Assembly (NCBI GenBank): GCA_950073835.1
Contig: CATMRP010000004.1
Location: forward strand, 1-64,000
Source: an uncultured Alteromonadaceae bacterium
GTDB lineage: Bacteria; Pseudomonadota; Gammaproteobacteria; Enterobacterales; Alteromonadaceae
Reading direction: 5' to 3'
Length of the DNA stretch: 64,000 bases
Shown piece after piece: positions 27,870 through 37,631 of the stretch. A program made the translations under genes and the position numbers. Position 1 is the stretch's first letter. Each line of letters begins with the position of its first letter. The notes under the pieces were generated by a model that was not told the DNA's origin, searched no databases, and worked only from the letters and a program-made list of their open reading frames with translations.

Positions 27870-30428
27870 ATGTTTACCAAACCAGTTAAGACGGCACTAC
27901 TGTTCAGCGCATTAGCTTTAAACGGGCCGGCTGCTATGGCCGGCAACGAGTCACAGCCAATACCGGTTTCTGTTGAAAATGGCACACTGCGGTGGGCAAA
28001 TGGCGAGCCGGTATATCTGTTTGGCGCCAATTACAGCGCGCCTTTTGCCTATGGCTATCGCGCTATCGCACGCCGCGGCATCGATCATAAAGCAGCGATA
28101 GACATGGATGTTGACCACATAGCACGGCTCAAACTGGATGCCTATCGCATTCATGTGTGGGATAAAGTAATCAGTGATAAGGAAGGAAATCTCCTTGATA
28201 ACCAATATCTTGATCTGTTTGATTACCTGATGATGCGTTTACAGGAACGTGGCATTCGCGCCATTATTACTCCTATAGCCTGGTGGGGTTCGGGTTACCC
28301 CGAACCGGATCCTTCTGAACCCGGTTTTGCTGTGGGTTACAGTAAAAATGACATGAATGAAAACCCGGCACTCATCGCTGCACAACAGCGTTACCTGAGT
28401 CAGTTTTTAGCTCACAAAAACCGTTACACCGGCAAAGTCATAGGCCAGCACCCTGACATTATCGCTTTTGAATTATTTAATGAGCCTAAACACCGCCAGG
28501 CGCCTGAAAAAAGTGCCGCCTATGTGGAAACACTGATCACCACCATACGGGATGCGGGCGTCAGTAAACCTTTGTTTTACAACATCAGTGAGCAGGGTAA
28601 TCAACCTAAGTTTGCTGAAGCCATATGCCAGTCGTCAATTGATGGCATTGCATATCAGTGGTATCCCACAGGCTTACTGAAATACAGTACGCTGAATACC
28701 AATGTTTTACCCGCGGTTTCGACCTATACAGATCCCTTCAACACCATTCAGGCATGTCACGACAAGGCAAAAATGGTGTACGAGTTTGATGCTGCCGATA
28801 TCACCAATAGCGTTACCTACCCGGCTATGGCCCGCAGTTTTCGCGACACTGGCTTTCAGTGGGCCACCCAGTTTGCCTATGACCCGGCGGTCATTGCCGA
28901 CACAAACTCAGACTACAACACGCATTTTCTGAATTTGTTATATACGCCATCAAAAGCCCTGAGTTTAATGATTGCAGGAGAAGAATTCAGAAGTCTGCCA
29001 GAAGGTTACAAAGCGCCGCCATACCCTGACAGCAATCAGTTCCACCACACCACACTCGATTATCTGCACAATACGGCGTTATTTGATGACGGTAGCCAAT
29101 ACTATTATACCAACACTACACAGGTATCGCCGAAACAGCTTAGCACTCTGAAACATATTGCCGGGGTGGGTTCATCCCCCATTGTTGAGTACACCGGCTC
29201 AGGCGCCTACTTTCTGGATAAAGTGGGCAGTCAGGGCTGGCGTCTGGAGGTGTTCCCTGATGTGATTCAATTGCAGGATCCACATCAAAACTCCAGTCTC
29301 TCACGTGAAGTAGCGCGCTTATCACGGCAACAAAATGCCATAACCGTCTCATTACCGGATCTGGGGGATTCATTTTGGGTACGGGGCGTCGACAACGCTA
29401 ATGACCTTGTATCAGAGGCAGCCTCGGGCAGTTTTACTGTAAGGCCAGGTGTGTACTGGCTATCAGCATCAAACGCTGTACCTGAGACTCTGGATACAAT
29501 GTATCTGTTACCTGATATCAAACCTGCGCAAACACTTGTTACCCATCAGCAGCAACGCCAGCGCAACATTAATGAACCGCTGACATTTAGTGTTGCCGTA
29601 CAAAGTCAAACACCCGATCCTAGTGTAATATTGCAACTACGCTACGAGGGCTACAACGACTTTGTCAGCATACCCATGAAACGCAATGATAAGGGCCGCT
29701 ACAGTGTTGCACTACCTGATGACAATGCGTGGCGATTGCCTGGCAAACTCGAGTACGCTTTCACAATAGTTGATGGAGATACAACCTTGACGTTCCCAAA
29801 TGCTCAGTCAGGTAAACCGCAGGACTGGGACTTTGTAAATAGTAAGTACTACCATACCTTATTGCAGCCTGAGGGTACGCCAATTCCATTGTTCACACCT
29901 TCTGAGGCAAGAGGTACGTTTGTAGTACCCCAGAATACAGTCAGTTGGCCCGCTTCGTCAGCAACAATGGAGGGAGAAACGGTAAAGCTGGAAGTGTTTA
30001 AGGACCAGGTGCAAACAGGCGGCCCATTATTGCGGACTGACCTACCCACCAATGCAACACTGAGAGACCGGAAGCTGGACGACTATAACGCCATTGCCCT
30101 TCGTATCCGAGCTCTGGGAGGCAAAGACCGCCTGCAGTTTGGTGTGATCGCGAATGACGGACTGGCCTATGGTACTGACTTCGAAGTTGCCAAAGAATGG
30201 AAAACGCTGGTTATCCCGGTATCGGCCCTGCAACCCGTTCCCACATTATTAACCCGCGCTTACCCGATGTTTATGCCTGTTTCCATTGGACCATTTGATG
30301 ACAAGGAAACACTTTCGCTCAACCAAGTGACCGGATTACAGTTATCACTACCACCGCTTAAACGTCAGAGAAAGTCAGCCTGGCGCGGTATCGAACTGGG
30401 CGATATTGCACTGATTCAAGTCGATTAA
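27870..30428 (+). CDS. Large exported clan GH-A-like glycoside hydrolase
   Basis: 852 residues from the ATG at 27870, preceded by AAGGAG; an earlier in-frame start would overlap galE and lose the signal peptide (LLFSALALNGPAAMA). The TIM-barrel part (about 40-400) has FELFNEPKH with probable acid/base Glu205 and MVYEFDAAD with probable nucleophile Glu305, as in clan GH-A families (GH5-like; GH147-type beta-galactosidases are another option). Beta-rich domains follow (about 430-560 and 560-850), the last resembling a carbohydrate-binding or complex-I-intermediate-like fold. Its position after galE in a galactan locus suggests beta-galactosidase or exo-galactanase activity, but the family is not certain. 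Confidence 0.7.
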   Translation: MFTKPVKTALLFSALALNGPAAMAGNESQPIPVSVENGTLRWANGEPVYLFGANYSAPFAYGYRAIARRGIDHKAAIDMDVDHIARLKLDAYRIHVWDKVISDKEGNLLDNQYLDLFDYLMMRLQERGIRAIITPIAWWGSGYPEPDPSEPGFAVGYSKNDMNENPALIAAQQRYLSQFLAHKNRYTGKVIGQHPDIIAFELFNEPKHRQAPEKSAAYVETLITTIRDAGVSKPLFYNISEQGNQPKFAEAICQSSIDGIAYQWYPTGLLKYSTLNTNVLPAVSTYTDPFNTIQACHDKAKMVYEFDAADITNSVTYPAMARSFRDTGFQWATQFAYDPAVIADTNSDYNTHFLNLLYTPSKALSLMIAGEEFRSLPEGYKAPPYPDSNQFHHTTLDYLHNTALFDDGSQYYYTNTTQVSPKQLSTLKHIAGVGSSPIVEYTGSGAYFLDKVGSQGWRLEVFPDVIQLQDPHQNSSLSREVARLSRQQNAITVSLPDLGDSFWVRGVDNANDLVSEAASGSFTVRPGVYWLSASNAVPETLDTMYLLPDIKPAQTLVTHQQQRQRNINEPLTFSVAVQSQTPDPSVILQLRYEGYNDFVSIPMKRNDKGRYSVALPDDNAWRLPGKLEYAFTIVDGDTTLTFPNAQSGKPQDWDFVNSKYYHTLLQPEGTPIPLFTPSEARGTFVVPQNTVSWPASSATMEGETVKLEVFKDQVQTGGPLLRTDLPTNATLRDRKLDDYNAIALRIRALGGKDRLQFGVIANDGLAYGTDFEVAKEWKTLVIPVSALQPVPTLLTRAYPMFMPVSIGPFDDKETLSLNQVTGLQLSLPPLKRQRKSAWRGIELGDIALIQVD

Positions 30429-30445
30429 GTACGTTCAGCTAATGC

Positions 30446-30484
30446 CAAAAAGGCCCGGCACAATCACTTGTGCCGGGCCTTTTT
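30446..30484 (+). terminator. Strong intrinsic terminator
   Basis: GC-rich arms AGGCCCGGCACAA / TTGTGCCGGGCCT flanked by A and T runs, making it bidirectional. It closes the galE operon and may also stop the leftward symporter transcript. Confidence 0.9.
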
Positions 30485-30567
30485 TACGTTTGAATTTGAG
30501 GGTTAGCGGTGCGTTCTATAAACGCTGCATCCATCTCCCTCAGTGCTGAATGATAATCCCTGAGCCA

Positions 30568-32130
30568 CTACCACCATACGGTATAAAAAGTCACGAGCAG
30601 GGCGATAACAGCGAGTGACATCACATTAAAACCCGATGTGGTACTAAACGACACATCGTTCAACTCGATGGCATTTTTATGTGTACCTTTGTTTTCAATA
30701 AGCGAAACCACAACGGCAACGCCAACACACAGTAAAAACACCAGTCCCACACGGTCAATAAATGGCAGTTCAGGCCAGAACAGGAAGAACACCAAACTCA
30801 ACAGGAATGAGCCCAGGGCGGCGAGCAGGCCGCCATTGGCAGTGGTCTTTTTCCAGAACATACCCAACATAAACAGCGCAACAATGCCCGGCGTGAAGAA
30901 GCCCGTGAATTCCTGGATATACTGAAATGCCTGGTCAAATTTACCTAACAATGGCTGAGCGGTAATCATCGCTATGATCAGCGCAACAAAGCTAACAGTT
31001 CGCCCAACCTTTACGTAATGCGCCTGGCTTTTATCCGGCCGACTTCCTTTGTAGATATCCATGGTAAAAATCGTTGATACACTGTTTGTCATAGAAGCAA
31101 GTGACGACACAATGGCCGCTACCAGTGCAGCAAAGATCACCCCTTTCAAGCCAACTGGCATCAGCACCATCAGTGACGGGTAAGCCTGATCTGCTTTATC
31201 CAGCCCTGGTACCAACAATACGGCTGCAATGCCCGGTAAAACCACTATCAGCGGCATCAGCAATTTAAGGAATGCCGCAAACACAATGCCTTTCTGTGCC
31301 TCCGTAACACTTTTCGCGGCTAACGTGCGCTGAATGATGTACTGGTTAAACCCCCAATACGATAAGTTCATGATCCACATGCCGCCGATCAATACTGATA
31401 TGCCGGGTAAATCCTGATAAAACGGGCTGTCTGAGGCCAGGATCATGTCGAACTTTTCAGGCAGTTTGTCAGACAAATCGATAAAGCCCTGAATGACGCC
31501 GTTGCCATCACTAATGAGGTTCAACGTGGTGTAGGATAAAAATAAACCACCAGCAACAAGCAGAACGACTTGGATTATATCGGTCATTGCTACCGCTTTT
31601 AAACCGCCGTACAGGGAATAAGCAAGTGAGAATGCCGCCAAAAATACCATACTATAGAGCATGTCTACGCCGGCTATGGTATTGATCGCCAGCGCGCCCA
31701 ACCACAAAACAGCGGTCAGGTTTACAAACACATATACACCCAGCCAGAATACCGCCATTACCATCCGTACGCGATGATCGTAGCGTTGCTCTAAAAATTG
31801 CGGCATCGTATAAATTTTATGCTTTAAAAAGATTGGCAAGAAATACTTGCCCACAATGATCAACGTTAACGCCGCCATCCACTCATAGGATGCAATGGCT
31901 AAGCCTATTTTATAGCCTGAGCCTGACATACCAATAATTTGCTCAGCAGATATATTGGCTGCAATAAGCGATGCACCGATTGCCCACCAGGGCAAACTCG
32001 AGCCTGCCAGAAAGTAATCATTGGTATCTTTTTCGTGTCCTTGCTTTTCACGGGAGACCCACCAGGCAACGCCGATCAGCGCCACCACATAGGTGACAAA
32101 AAGCGCAATATCTAATGTTTCAAGATTCAT
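30568..32130 (-). CDS. Sodium:solute symporter, SGLT type (probably Na+/galactose)
   Basis: 520 residues from the ATG at 32130; the in-frame TTG four codons earlier is less likely. About 14 hydrophobic segments, with SSS-family blocks DYFLAGSSLPWWAIGASLIAANIS near the N-terminus and SYWGFNQYIIQRTLAAKS in the middle. This matches the vSGLT (Vibrio Na+/galactose) group. It is the third gene after galT and galK on the same strand, with a 70-base gap, so it is very probably co-transcribed and brings galactose into the cell for GalK. Confidence 0.88.
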   Translation of the reverse strand: MNLETLDIALFVTYVVALIGVAWWVSREKQGHEKDTNDYFLAGSSLPWWAIGASLIAANISAEQIIGMSGSGYKIGLAIASYEWMAALTLIIVGKYFLPIFLKHKIYTMPQFLEQRYDHRVRMVMAVFWLGVYVFVNLTAVLWLGALAINTIAGVDMLYSMVFLAAFSLAYSLYGGLKAVAMTDIIQVVLLVAGGLFLSYTTLNLISDGNGVIQGFIDLSDKLPEKFDMILASDSPFYQDLPGISVLIGGMWIMNLSYWGFNQYIIQRTLAAKSVTEAQKGIVFAAFLKLLMPLIVVLPGIAAVLLVPGLDKADQAYPSLMVLMPVGLKGVIFAALVAAIVSSLASMTNSVSTIFTMDIYKGSRPDKSQAHYVKVGRTVSFVALIIAMITAQPLLGKFDQAFQYIQEFTGFFTPGIVALFMLGMFWKKTTANGGLLAALGSFLLSLVFFLFWPELPFIDRVGLVFLLCVGVAVVVSLIENKGTHKNAIELNDVSFSTTSGFNVMSLAVIALLVTFYTVWW

Positions 32131-32200
32131 AGTATTTTCCAACTTTTTTTGTTTTTTAACGGGCCGGATTTACCCGGTGCAAATGAGCTATGTTAAGACG

Positions 32201-33346
32201 CTAGGCAAACGCGCCCTGCTCAGCCGAACAGATATAAAGCGTTGGTTCATAGCCTGTGCGCGCGTGATATTGCTTATCAATCGCGGTGGTAATCTCTGCA
32301 ACGCTCTCTTTAGGCGTTAATGCCACCACACAGCCGCCAAAGCCACCTCCGGTCATTCGAACGCCGCCGCTTGCCCCGATCACCTCATCAATAATCTCAA
32401 CCAGATAATCGATAGGCGGCACGGTAATTTCAAAGTCATCACGCATGGACACGTGAGACTGTGCCATTAACGTGCTTACCTCTGCTATGTTGCCTGCCCG
32501 TAGAGCGTTGTACATGTCTATAGTACGTTGGTTTTCGGTAATAATATGCCGGGCGCGACGGTAAACCGGATCGGACATTGACGATTGATGACGTGCTAAT
32601 AACGCTAAATCTGCATCCCGCAATGCAGCAACCCCCATGATACTGGCTGCTTCTTCACATTGCTGCCGACGCAGGTTGTATTCACTGTCGACCAGGCCGC
32701 GTTTTACATTTGAATTAATAATGACAATGGCGTGAGTATCCGGTAGCGACGTATGTTGAAACTCCAGAGAGCGACAATCAAGCAGCATCGCCTGCCCTTG
32801 CCTGCCCATTGCTGAGATAAGCTGATCCATGATGCCACATGAGCATCCAACAAAGACATTCTCGGCTTTTTGCCCCAACAACGCGGCCTCAACACCGGTA
32901 AGGTTAAGTTCATAAAGGGTGCTGAACATTTTAACCAGTGCGACTTCAAATGAGGCCGACGAGCTTAAGCCCGCCCCTTGCGGTACATTGCCGGTGACGG
33001 CGATATTGGCGCCCTGTAAGTCGGGAAACCTCTCTAATAGTACCTGACAAACACCACGTACATAATTTGACCAGGTAGCGGTGCTTACATGTTCAATATC
33101 GTCAAGGGAGAAACGCGTGCGCTCGTTGTCGTAATCCAGCGCGATAACTTCAATCATGCGGTCGTCTCGCGGTGAAGCCGCGATCCAGGTGCCAAAATTA
33201 ATCGCCGCAGGAAACACAAAACCGTCATTGTAGTCTGTGTGTTCTCCAATTAAGTTTACTCTGCCGGGCGCCTGAATATTCACTGCTGGTGCCCCTCCAA
33301 AGGTGACTTCAAATGTCGCAGCGAGTTGAGTGTGCTGATTCTTCAT
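32201..33346 (-). CDS. galK: Galactokinase
   Basis: 381 residues, the same as E. coli GalK. GHMP-kinase features: PGRVNLIGEHTDYNDGFVFP (galactokinase signature, about 27-46), the ATP-binding GNVPQGAGLSSSASFEVA (about 130), and the C-terminal GGVRMTGGGFGGCVVAL. It phosphorylates galactose at C1 in the cytoplasm. It starts 11 bases after galT, so translation is likely coupled. A decayed copy of this gene lies at 7976-8360. Confidence 0.96.
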   Translation of the reverse strand: MKNQHTQLAATFEVTFGGAPAVNIQAPGRVNLIGEHTDYNDGFVFPAAINFGTWIAASPRDDRMIEVIALDYDNERTRFSLDDIEHVSTATWSNYVRGVCQVLLERFPDLQGANIAVTGNVPQGAGLSSSASFEVALVKMFSTLYELNLTGVEAALLGQKAENVFVGCSCGIMDQLISAMGRQGQAMLLDCRSLEFQHTSLPDTHAIVIINSNVKRGLVDSEYNLRRQQCEEAASIMGVAALRDADLALLARHQSSMSDPVYRRARHIITENQRTIDMYNALRAGNIAEVSTLMAQSHVSMRDDFEITVPPIDYLVEIIDEVIGASGGVRMTGGGFGGCVVALTPKESVAEITTAIDKQYHARTGYEPTLYICSAEQGAFA

Positions 33347-33357
33347 GTAACTTCTCT

Positions 33358-34404
33358 TTATAATGGACCCAGTTTGTAGTGAATATCGGGCAACGCCTGC
33401 AGTCTCTGTGCGGCTTGTTCCGGAGTTAAATCACGCTGCGCTTCAGCCAGCATCTCGTAGCCAACCATGAATTTTCTTACACTGGCAGAGCGTAGCAATG
33501 GCGGGAAGAAGTGCGCATGCAACCCCCATTCAGGATGTGCTTCGCCATCAAAAGGTGCACTGTGCCAGCCCATGGAGTACGGAAACGAGGTTTCAAACAG
33601 GTTGTCGTATTTGGTGGTAATCTGGCCAATAATCTCAGCCAGGCTCTGCTGTTGTGAAGCGGTGAGCTGTGTTAATGATTGCACGTCAAAGCGCGGCAGT
33701 AACAAGGTTTCAAAAGGCCAGGCTGCCCAGTATGGCACCACGACTACCCAATCATCGTTTATGCATACTACGCGTTCGCCCTGTTCCACTTCACGGTGAG
33801 CATAGTCCAGCAACAAACTGCTGCCGTGCTTCTCTGTATAGGCAGAAAAGTTGGTTTGCTTTTTAGACGCTAATGTAGGCAAATGGTGCTGAGCCCATAC
33901 CTGGCCATGAGGATGCGGGTTAGAACACCCCATCATTGCACCTTTATTCTCAAACACCTGCACCCACTGGTAGGTTTGGCTGAGTTCACGGGTTTGCTCC
34001 TGCCAACACTTCACCACACCTACCCGCGCCTCATGGGATAATTCAGGCAGGGTTTTACTGTGATCAGGAGAAAAGCAAATAACCCGGCTACACCCCTGCT
34101 CGGCCTCGTAGGTAAACAAGGGATCATCTGAGCGTGAAGAGGGTGTATCTTCCTGCAGCGCTGCAAAATCATTGGCAAACACAAATGTCCCGGAATAATC
34201 GGGATTTACCTCACCGTTAACACGGGTATTCGTCGGGCACAGGTAACAGGCATCATCGTAGCTCGGACGTACTTCTGTAGATGGAGGTTCACTTTGCCCC
34301 TGCCAGGGCCGTTTAGCCCGATGAGGAGAGACTAATACCCATTCGCCAATTAAGGGATTATACCGGCGATGAGGATGGTCCGAAGGATTAAACACTACTG
34401 TCAT
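33358..34404 (-). CDS. galT: Galactose-1-phosphate uridylyltransferase
   Basis: 348 residues from the ATG at 34404; a GTG four codons upstream is the alternative. HIT-superfamily GalT motifs: [24 protein letters not shown] at the start, the zinc-type CYLCP near residue 50, and the active-site [10 protein letters not shown] (His-Pro-His) around residue 160. It exchanges UMP between UDP-glucose and galactose-1-phosphate. First gene of the galT-galK-symporter operon; operator-like palindromes lie just upstream. Confidence 0.96.
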   Translation of the reverse strand: MTVVFNPSDHPHRRYNPLIGEWVLVSPHRAKRPWQGQSEPPSTEVRPSYDDACYLCPTNTRVNGEVNPDYSGTFVFANDFAALQEDTPSSRSDDPLFTYEAEQGCSRVICFSPDHSKTLPELSHEARVGVVKCWQEQTRELSQTYQWVQVFENKGAMMGCSNPHPHGQVWAQHHLPTLASKKQTNFSAYTEKHGSSLLLDYAHREVEQGERVVCINDDWVVVVPYWAAWPFETLLLPRFDVQSLTQLTASQQQSLAEIIGQITTKYDNLFETSFPYSMGWHSAPFDGEAHPEWGLHAHFFPPLLRSASVRKFMVGYEMLAEAQRDLTPEQAAQRLQALPDIHYKLGPL

Positions 34405-34464
34405 AACAAATCTCACAGATAATCTGATTGTATTAATTAAGGCTAACTATAACTTTCCCAAAAG

Positions 34465-34478
34465 ATTAAACGTTTACC
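34465..34478. promoter_or_regulatory. LacI-type operator-like site before galT
   Basis: ATTAAACGTTTACC differs from the perfect GGTAAACGTTTACC palindrome at two end positions. It lies about 60 bases upstream of the galT start, overlapping where a promoter would be. Confidence 0.6.
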
Positions 34479-34717
34479 CTCCCACCAGCAAAAGCAGCGA
34501 AAAAGTTCGTCACACATGCTAAATTACTGAAGCCTGACATTACTCCCTGTTCAACATAAACAGAGTGACGTTCACCATGCCGTAATTTATGCTTCAATTA
34601 TTGTTATAAATGCGAAAAATCCAGTATATAAACTGGCTAATCGAATTATTTTAGTTAACCATAACTTTGCAAATAAAATGCACCAGGTACTAAATTTAAC
34701 GTATAATTCACATAAAG

Positions 34718-34733
34718 GGTATACGTTTTCCCT
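34718..34733. promoter_or_regulatory. LacI-type operator-like site before the GalR-like gene
   Basis: GGGTATACGTTTTCCC is an imperfect palindrome centred on CG, about 145 bases before the regulator start. Autoregulation, common in this family, is a reasonable inference. Confidence 0.5.
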
Positions 34734-34876
34734 ATTTTTTTAAACCCTTGGTCACAACATTCTTATTTGAGCAGGGTTATTGCGGGAAATTTTACCCAAT
34801 GTGAGGCATAATTGCGCATCAACAAATAGATTCGCAAGGGCAGCATTCCCTTTCATCGGACGAGTACAATAACAAC

Positions 34877-35878
34877 ATGGCGACAATAAAAGATATTGCC
34901 AGTGTGGCAGGCGTCTCTCTGGCAACCGTTTCCCGGGTCATCAATGATGGGCCCAAAGTCGGTAAGGAAACCCGGGAGCGGGTAAAAAAGATTATGCGTG
35001 AAATGGGTTATCGCCCCAACGCGAATGCGCGCGCACTCGTAACGCAGCGCAGTGCATCTCTGGGTGTTGTTATCGCAGAGTTACTTGACCCTTTTTTTGC
35101 CACGCTGGCCCACGGCATCGAAACCACCACGCGCAGGCACAACGTACAAATACTAATGAGTGCAGGTTCGATAGCCAAAGACACCGAGCTTAAAGCCATA
35201 GAAACATTGCTGGAGCATCGCTGTGAAGCCATGGTTGTACATAGTAAAGCACTGGATGACAGTACCCTTATTGAGTTTGCACAACAAGTTCCGGGCTTTG
35301 TCCTGATCAACCGCTATATTGAAGCGATTGCCAGCCGCTGTGTGTGGCTGGATAACAAAGCTGGCGGACGGCTGATGGCAGAACACGTATTACATCAGGG
35401 CCATAAAAAGCTGGCGGTAATCAGCAGTAATTATCAGATTGACGATCCCGTTGAACGGCTTGCCGGCATCCGCCAGGGCCTCGAAGAGGCAGGTATATCG
35501 CTCCCTGACAGCCACATTGAATATGTCACGCCTGATCAGCAGGGAGGCGAAAAAGCCATTCAAAACCTGTTGGCCCGCGGCGTTGAGTTTAGCGCTGTGC
35601 TCGCTTATAACGATGCGGTGGCGTCTGGCGCAATCACCATGCTACTCGACCATAACATCGACATTCCCAATCAGGTATCAATCGTTGGTTATGATGACGT
35701 GTTGCTAGCACAATACAGCCGACCAAAGCTGACGACCTTACATTACCCCATCGAAATGATGGCCAGCAAAGCCGCTGAGCTGGCACTGCAATACGCCAGT
35801 GGCATACAGCCGCAGGCAGGGGTTACTTTTAAATATACCCCCACCATTGTAAAGCGCGAGTCGGTAGCAAGGATTTAA
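34877..35878 (+). CDS. LacI-family regulator, GalR/GalS-like (second of two)
   Basis: 333 residues. The N-terminus ATIKDIASVAGVSLATVSRVI and YRPNANARALVTQ closely follow E. coli GalR/GalS, which share NPNANARAL-type hinge sequences. The effector domain includes DDPVERLAGIRQGLEEAG and VVKRESV at the end. Divergent from galT-galK-symporter, so it is the prime candidate repressor of the Leloir operon. Galactose or a galactoside would be the inducer. Confidence 0.92.
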   Translation: MATIKDIASVAGVSLATVSRVINDGPKVGKETRERVKKIMREMGYRPNANARALVTQRSASLGVVIAELLDPFFATLAHGIETTTRRHNVQILMSAGSIAKDTELKAIETLLEHRCEAMVVHSKALDDSTLIEFAQQVPGFVLINRYIEAIASRCVWLDNKAGGRLMAEHVLHQGHKKLAVISSNYQIDDPVERLAGIRQGLEEAGISLPDSHIEYVTPDQQGGEKAIQNLLARGVEFSAVLAYNDAVASGAITMLLDHNIDIPNQVSIVGYDDVLLAQYSRPKLTTLHYPIEMMASKAAELALQYASGIQPQAGVTFKYTPTIVKRESVARI

Positions 35879-35904
35879 CCCTGCCAATACCAACGTGAGC
35901 AGGA

Positions 35905-35926
35905 GTTGGGCGTTACAATGCCCAAC
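35905..35926. terminator. Hairpin between convergent GalR-like and phoH-like genes
   Basis: Arms GTTGGGC / GCCCAAC with an 8-base loop lie in the 59-base gap between converging genes. T runs are weak, so this is a likely but not strong terminator. Confidence 0.45.
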
Positions 35927-35937
35927 CGTTTGTATCG

Positions 35938-37335
35938 CTACATATGGTTTTCCGCAAAATCAGCCAGCCTTGAACGCACCACGCCATCAAGGTTAATGGT
36001 GGCACTGCCCGAGAAGTCTTTAAACTTCTCCACCAGGTAGGTTAAGCCCGAGGTCACAGCGCTCAGATAGTTACTGTCTATCTGCGCCAGGTTACCACTA
36101 CAAATCAGCTTAGTGCCTTCTCCGCATCGGGTAATAATGGTTTTAAGCTGGGAAGCGGTGAGGTTTTGTGACTCATCCAAAATTACAATGGAATTCTGGA
36201 TACTCCGCCCGCGCATAAAGTTAACCGACTTAAACTGAATGTTGGCTTTTTCCATAATGTAACTCATGGAGCCTTTAGTGTTCTCGTCGTGTTTATGCAG
36301 CACTTCCAGTGAGTCGGTAATCGCCGCCAGCCAGGGTGCCATTTTCTCTTCTTCGGTACCGGGTAAAAAACCAATGGATTCGGCGATTTCCGGGGTATTA
36401 CGGGTAACAATAATCTTATCATACATGTTCCGCTCTACTACCATCTCCAGTGCTGCGGCTAATGCCAGCAGCGTCTTACCACTGCCTGCCGGGCCAGTGA
36501 GTATGACCAGATCGATATGCGGATCGAGTAAAGAATGCAGAGCCATGGCCTGGCCAATATTCTTCGGGTTAATACCCCACGCATGACGCGACATCAGACG
36601 CTCATAGCCGAGGTCGAGAATTTCCATCTGGTCGCTGTCCATGGATTCCACCAGGCCAGCAAACTGATTACTTTCGTCGAGTAGAAACTCATTAATGTAC
36701 GCTTCGGGTAATAACGAGCGCGGTACGGTGTGAATGGTGTCGCGCCCTTCTGAGCGACTGTCTACCGATTTTACGCGCTCCCAGAAATCCCCCTCAAACT
36801 GGTGATAGCCGCGGGTCAGATATTTAATGTCTGAAATCAGCTGATCGGTGCGGTAATCCTCAACATGAGACAGGCCGGCCCCTTTGGCTTTGAGGCGCAT
36901 ATTAATGTCTTTGGTTACCAGCACTACTTCCTGGGAGGCAAACACGGTTTGTAAATGCAGCGCCACATTAATAATGCGGTTGTCGTTTTCGTCACTGGCA
37001 AAAATCTGCTGTGACTCGGTCATATTCAAATCAGCATAAATCGATAACGTCCCCGTCGGTCGGTTATCACCAGCGCCGAATCCACTTAGTGGCACGCCAG
37101 CCAGCATGTCTTCGGGCGTCGCATCACGCAATAAATCTTCCATGGCGCGAATACAAACCCTGGCATCACGGGCAACGTCTTTCTTGCTGTCTTTTATATA
37201 ATCCAGCTCTTCCAGTACCGTCATGGGCACCACAACATCATTTTCTTTGAAAGAGAGGAACGCGAGGGGTTCGTGTAGCAGGATATTGGTATCTAGGACA
37301 TATATTCTGGTGTCTGCATTGCTTTTTCTTGGCAT
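35938..37335 (-). CDS. PhoH-family protein with N-terminal PIN domain (PhoH2/YlaK type)
   Basis: 465 residues. The PIN domain (about 10-150) has RIYVLDTNILLHEP with acidic residues typical of PIN RNases. The PhoH ATPase (about 250-465) has Walker A LTGPAGSGKT and Walker B VILDESQN. Such PIN-PhoH fusions act as ATP-driven RNA helicase/nucleases in the cytoplasm. The gene stands alone, convergent with the GalR-like gene and divergent from rapA. Confidence 0.9.
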   Translation of the reverse strand: MPRKSNADTRIYVLDTNILLHEPLAFLSFKENDVVVPMTVLEELDYIKDSKKDVARDARVCIRAMEDLLRDATPEDMLAGVPLSGFGAGDNRPTGTLSIYADLNMTESQQIFASDENDNRIINVALHLQTVFASQEVVLVTKDINMRLKAKGAGLSHVEDYRTDQLISDIKYLTRGYHQFEGDFWERVKSVDSRSEGRDTIHTVPRSLLPEAYINEFLLDESNQFAGLVESMDSDQMEILDLGYERLMSRHAWGINPKNIGQAMALHSLLDPHIDLVILTGPAGSGKTLLALAAALEMVVERNMYDKIIVTRNTPEIAESIGFLPGTEEEKMAPWLAAITDSLEVLHKHDENTKGSMSYIMEKANIQFKSVNFMRGRSIQNSIVILDESQNLTASQLKTIITRCGEGTKLICSGNLAQIDSNYLSAVTSGLTYLVEKFKDFSGSATINLDGVVRSRLADFAENHM

Positions 37336-37631
37336 CCGTTACTCCAATGAACATGACCAAGCTCGTCTTATTGTCGACGTGCTATTACGAGCCGATGTAC
37401 ACGGAGTTACCAGCCGACTGACACTCCGCATCACATCGACCATCAACTCCACCATAATCCAGTTTTTAAAACTATTCACTTTTTTTTGGCATTTTCAGGC
37501 AAATTAATTTTTATCAGCGGATGGCATATTCATCAGGTACGACAAGATTGCAGCTGATTGCTATATTGAGCAAGACAGCTAAGGCGGGGATCAGTACAAT
37601 ACGCCCCCCGGTTATCGCGGAGTAGTTTAAT
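37336..37631. other. Divergent gap between phoH-like gene and rapA
   Basis: 296 bases with no convincing gene or structured RNA. It must hold the two outward promoters; none is clear enough to place. Confidence 0.5.

Larger units (their letters stand above)
34405..34876. other. Divergent control region between galT and the GalR-like gene
   Basis: 472 AT-rich bases without a gene, containing two operator-like sites (34465-34478 and 34718-34733), one near each outward-facing gene. Confidence 0.65.
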
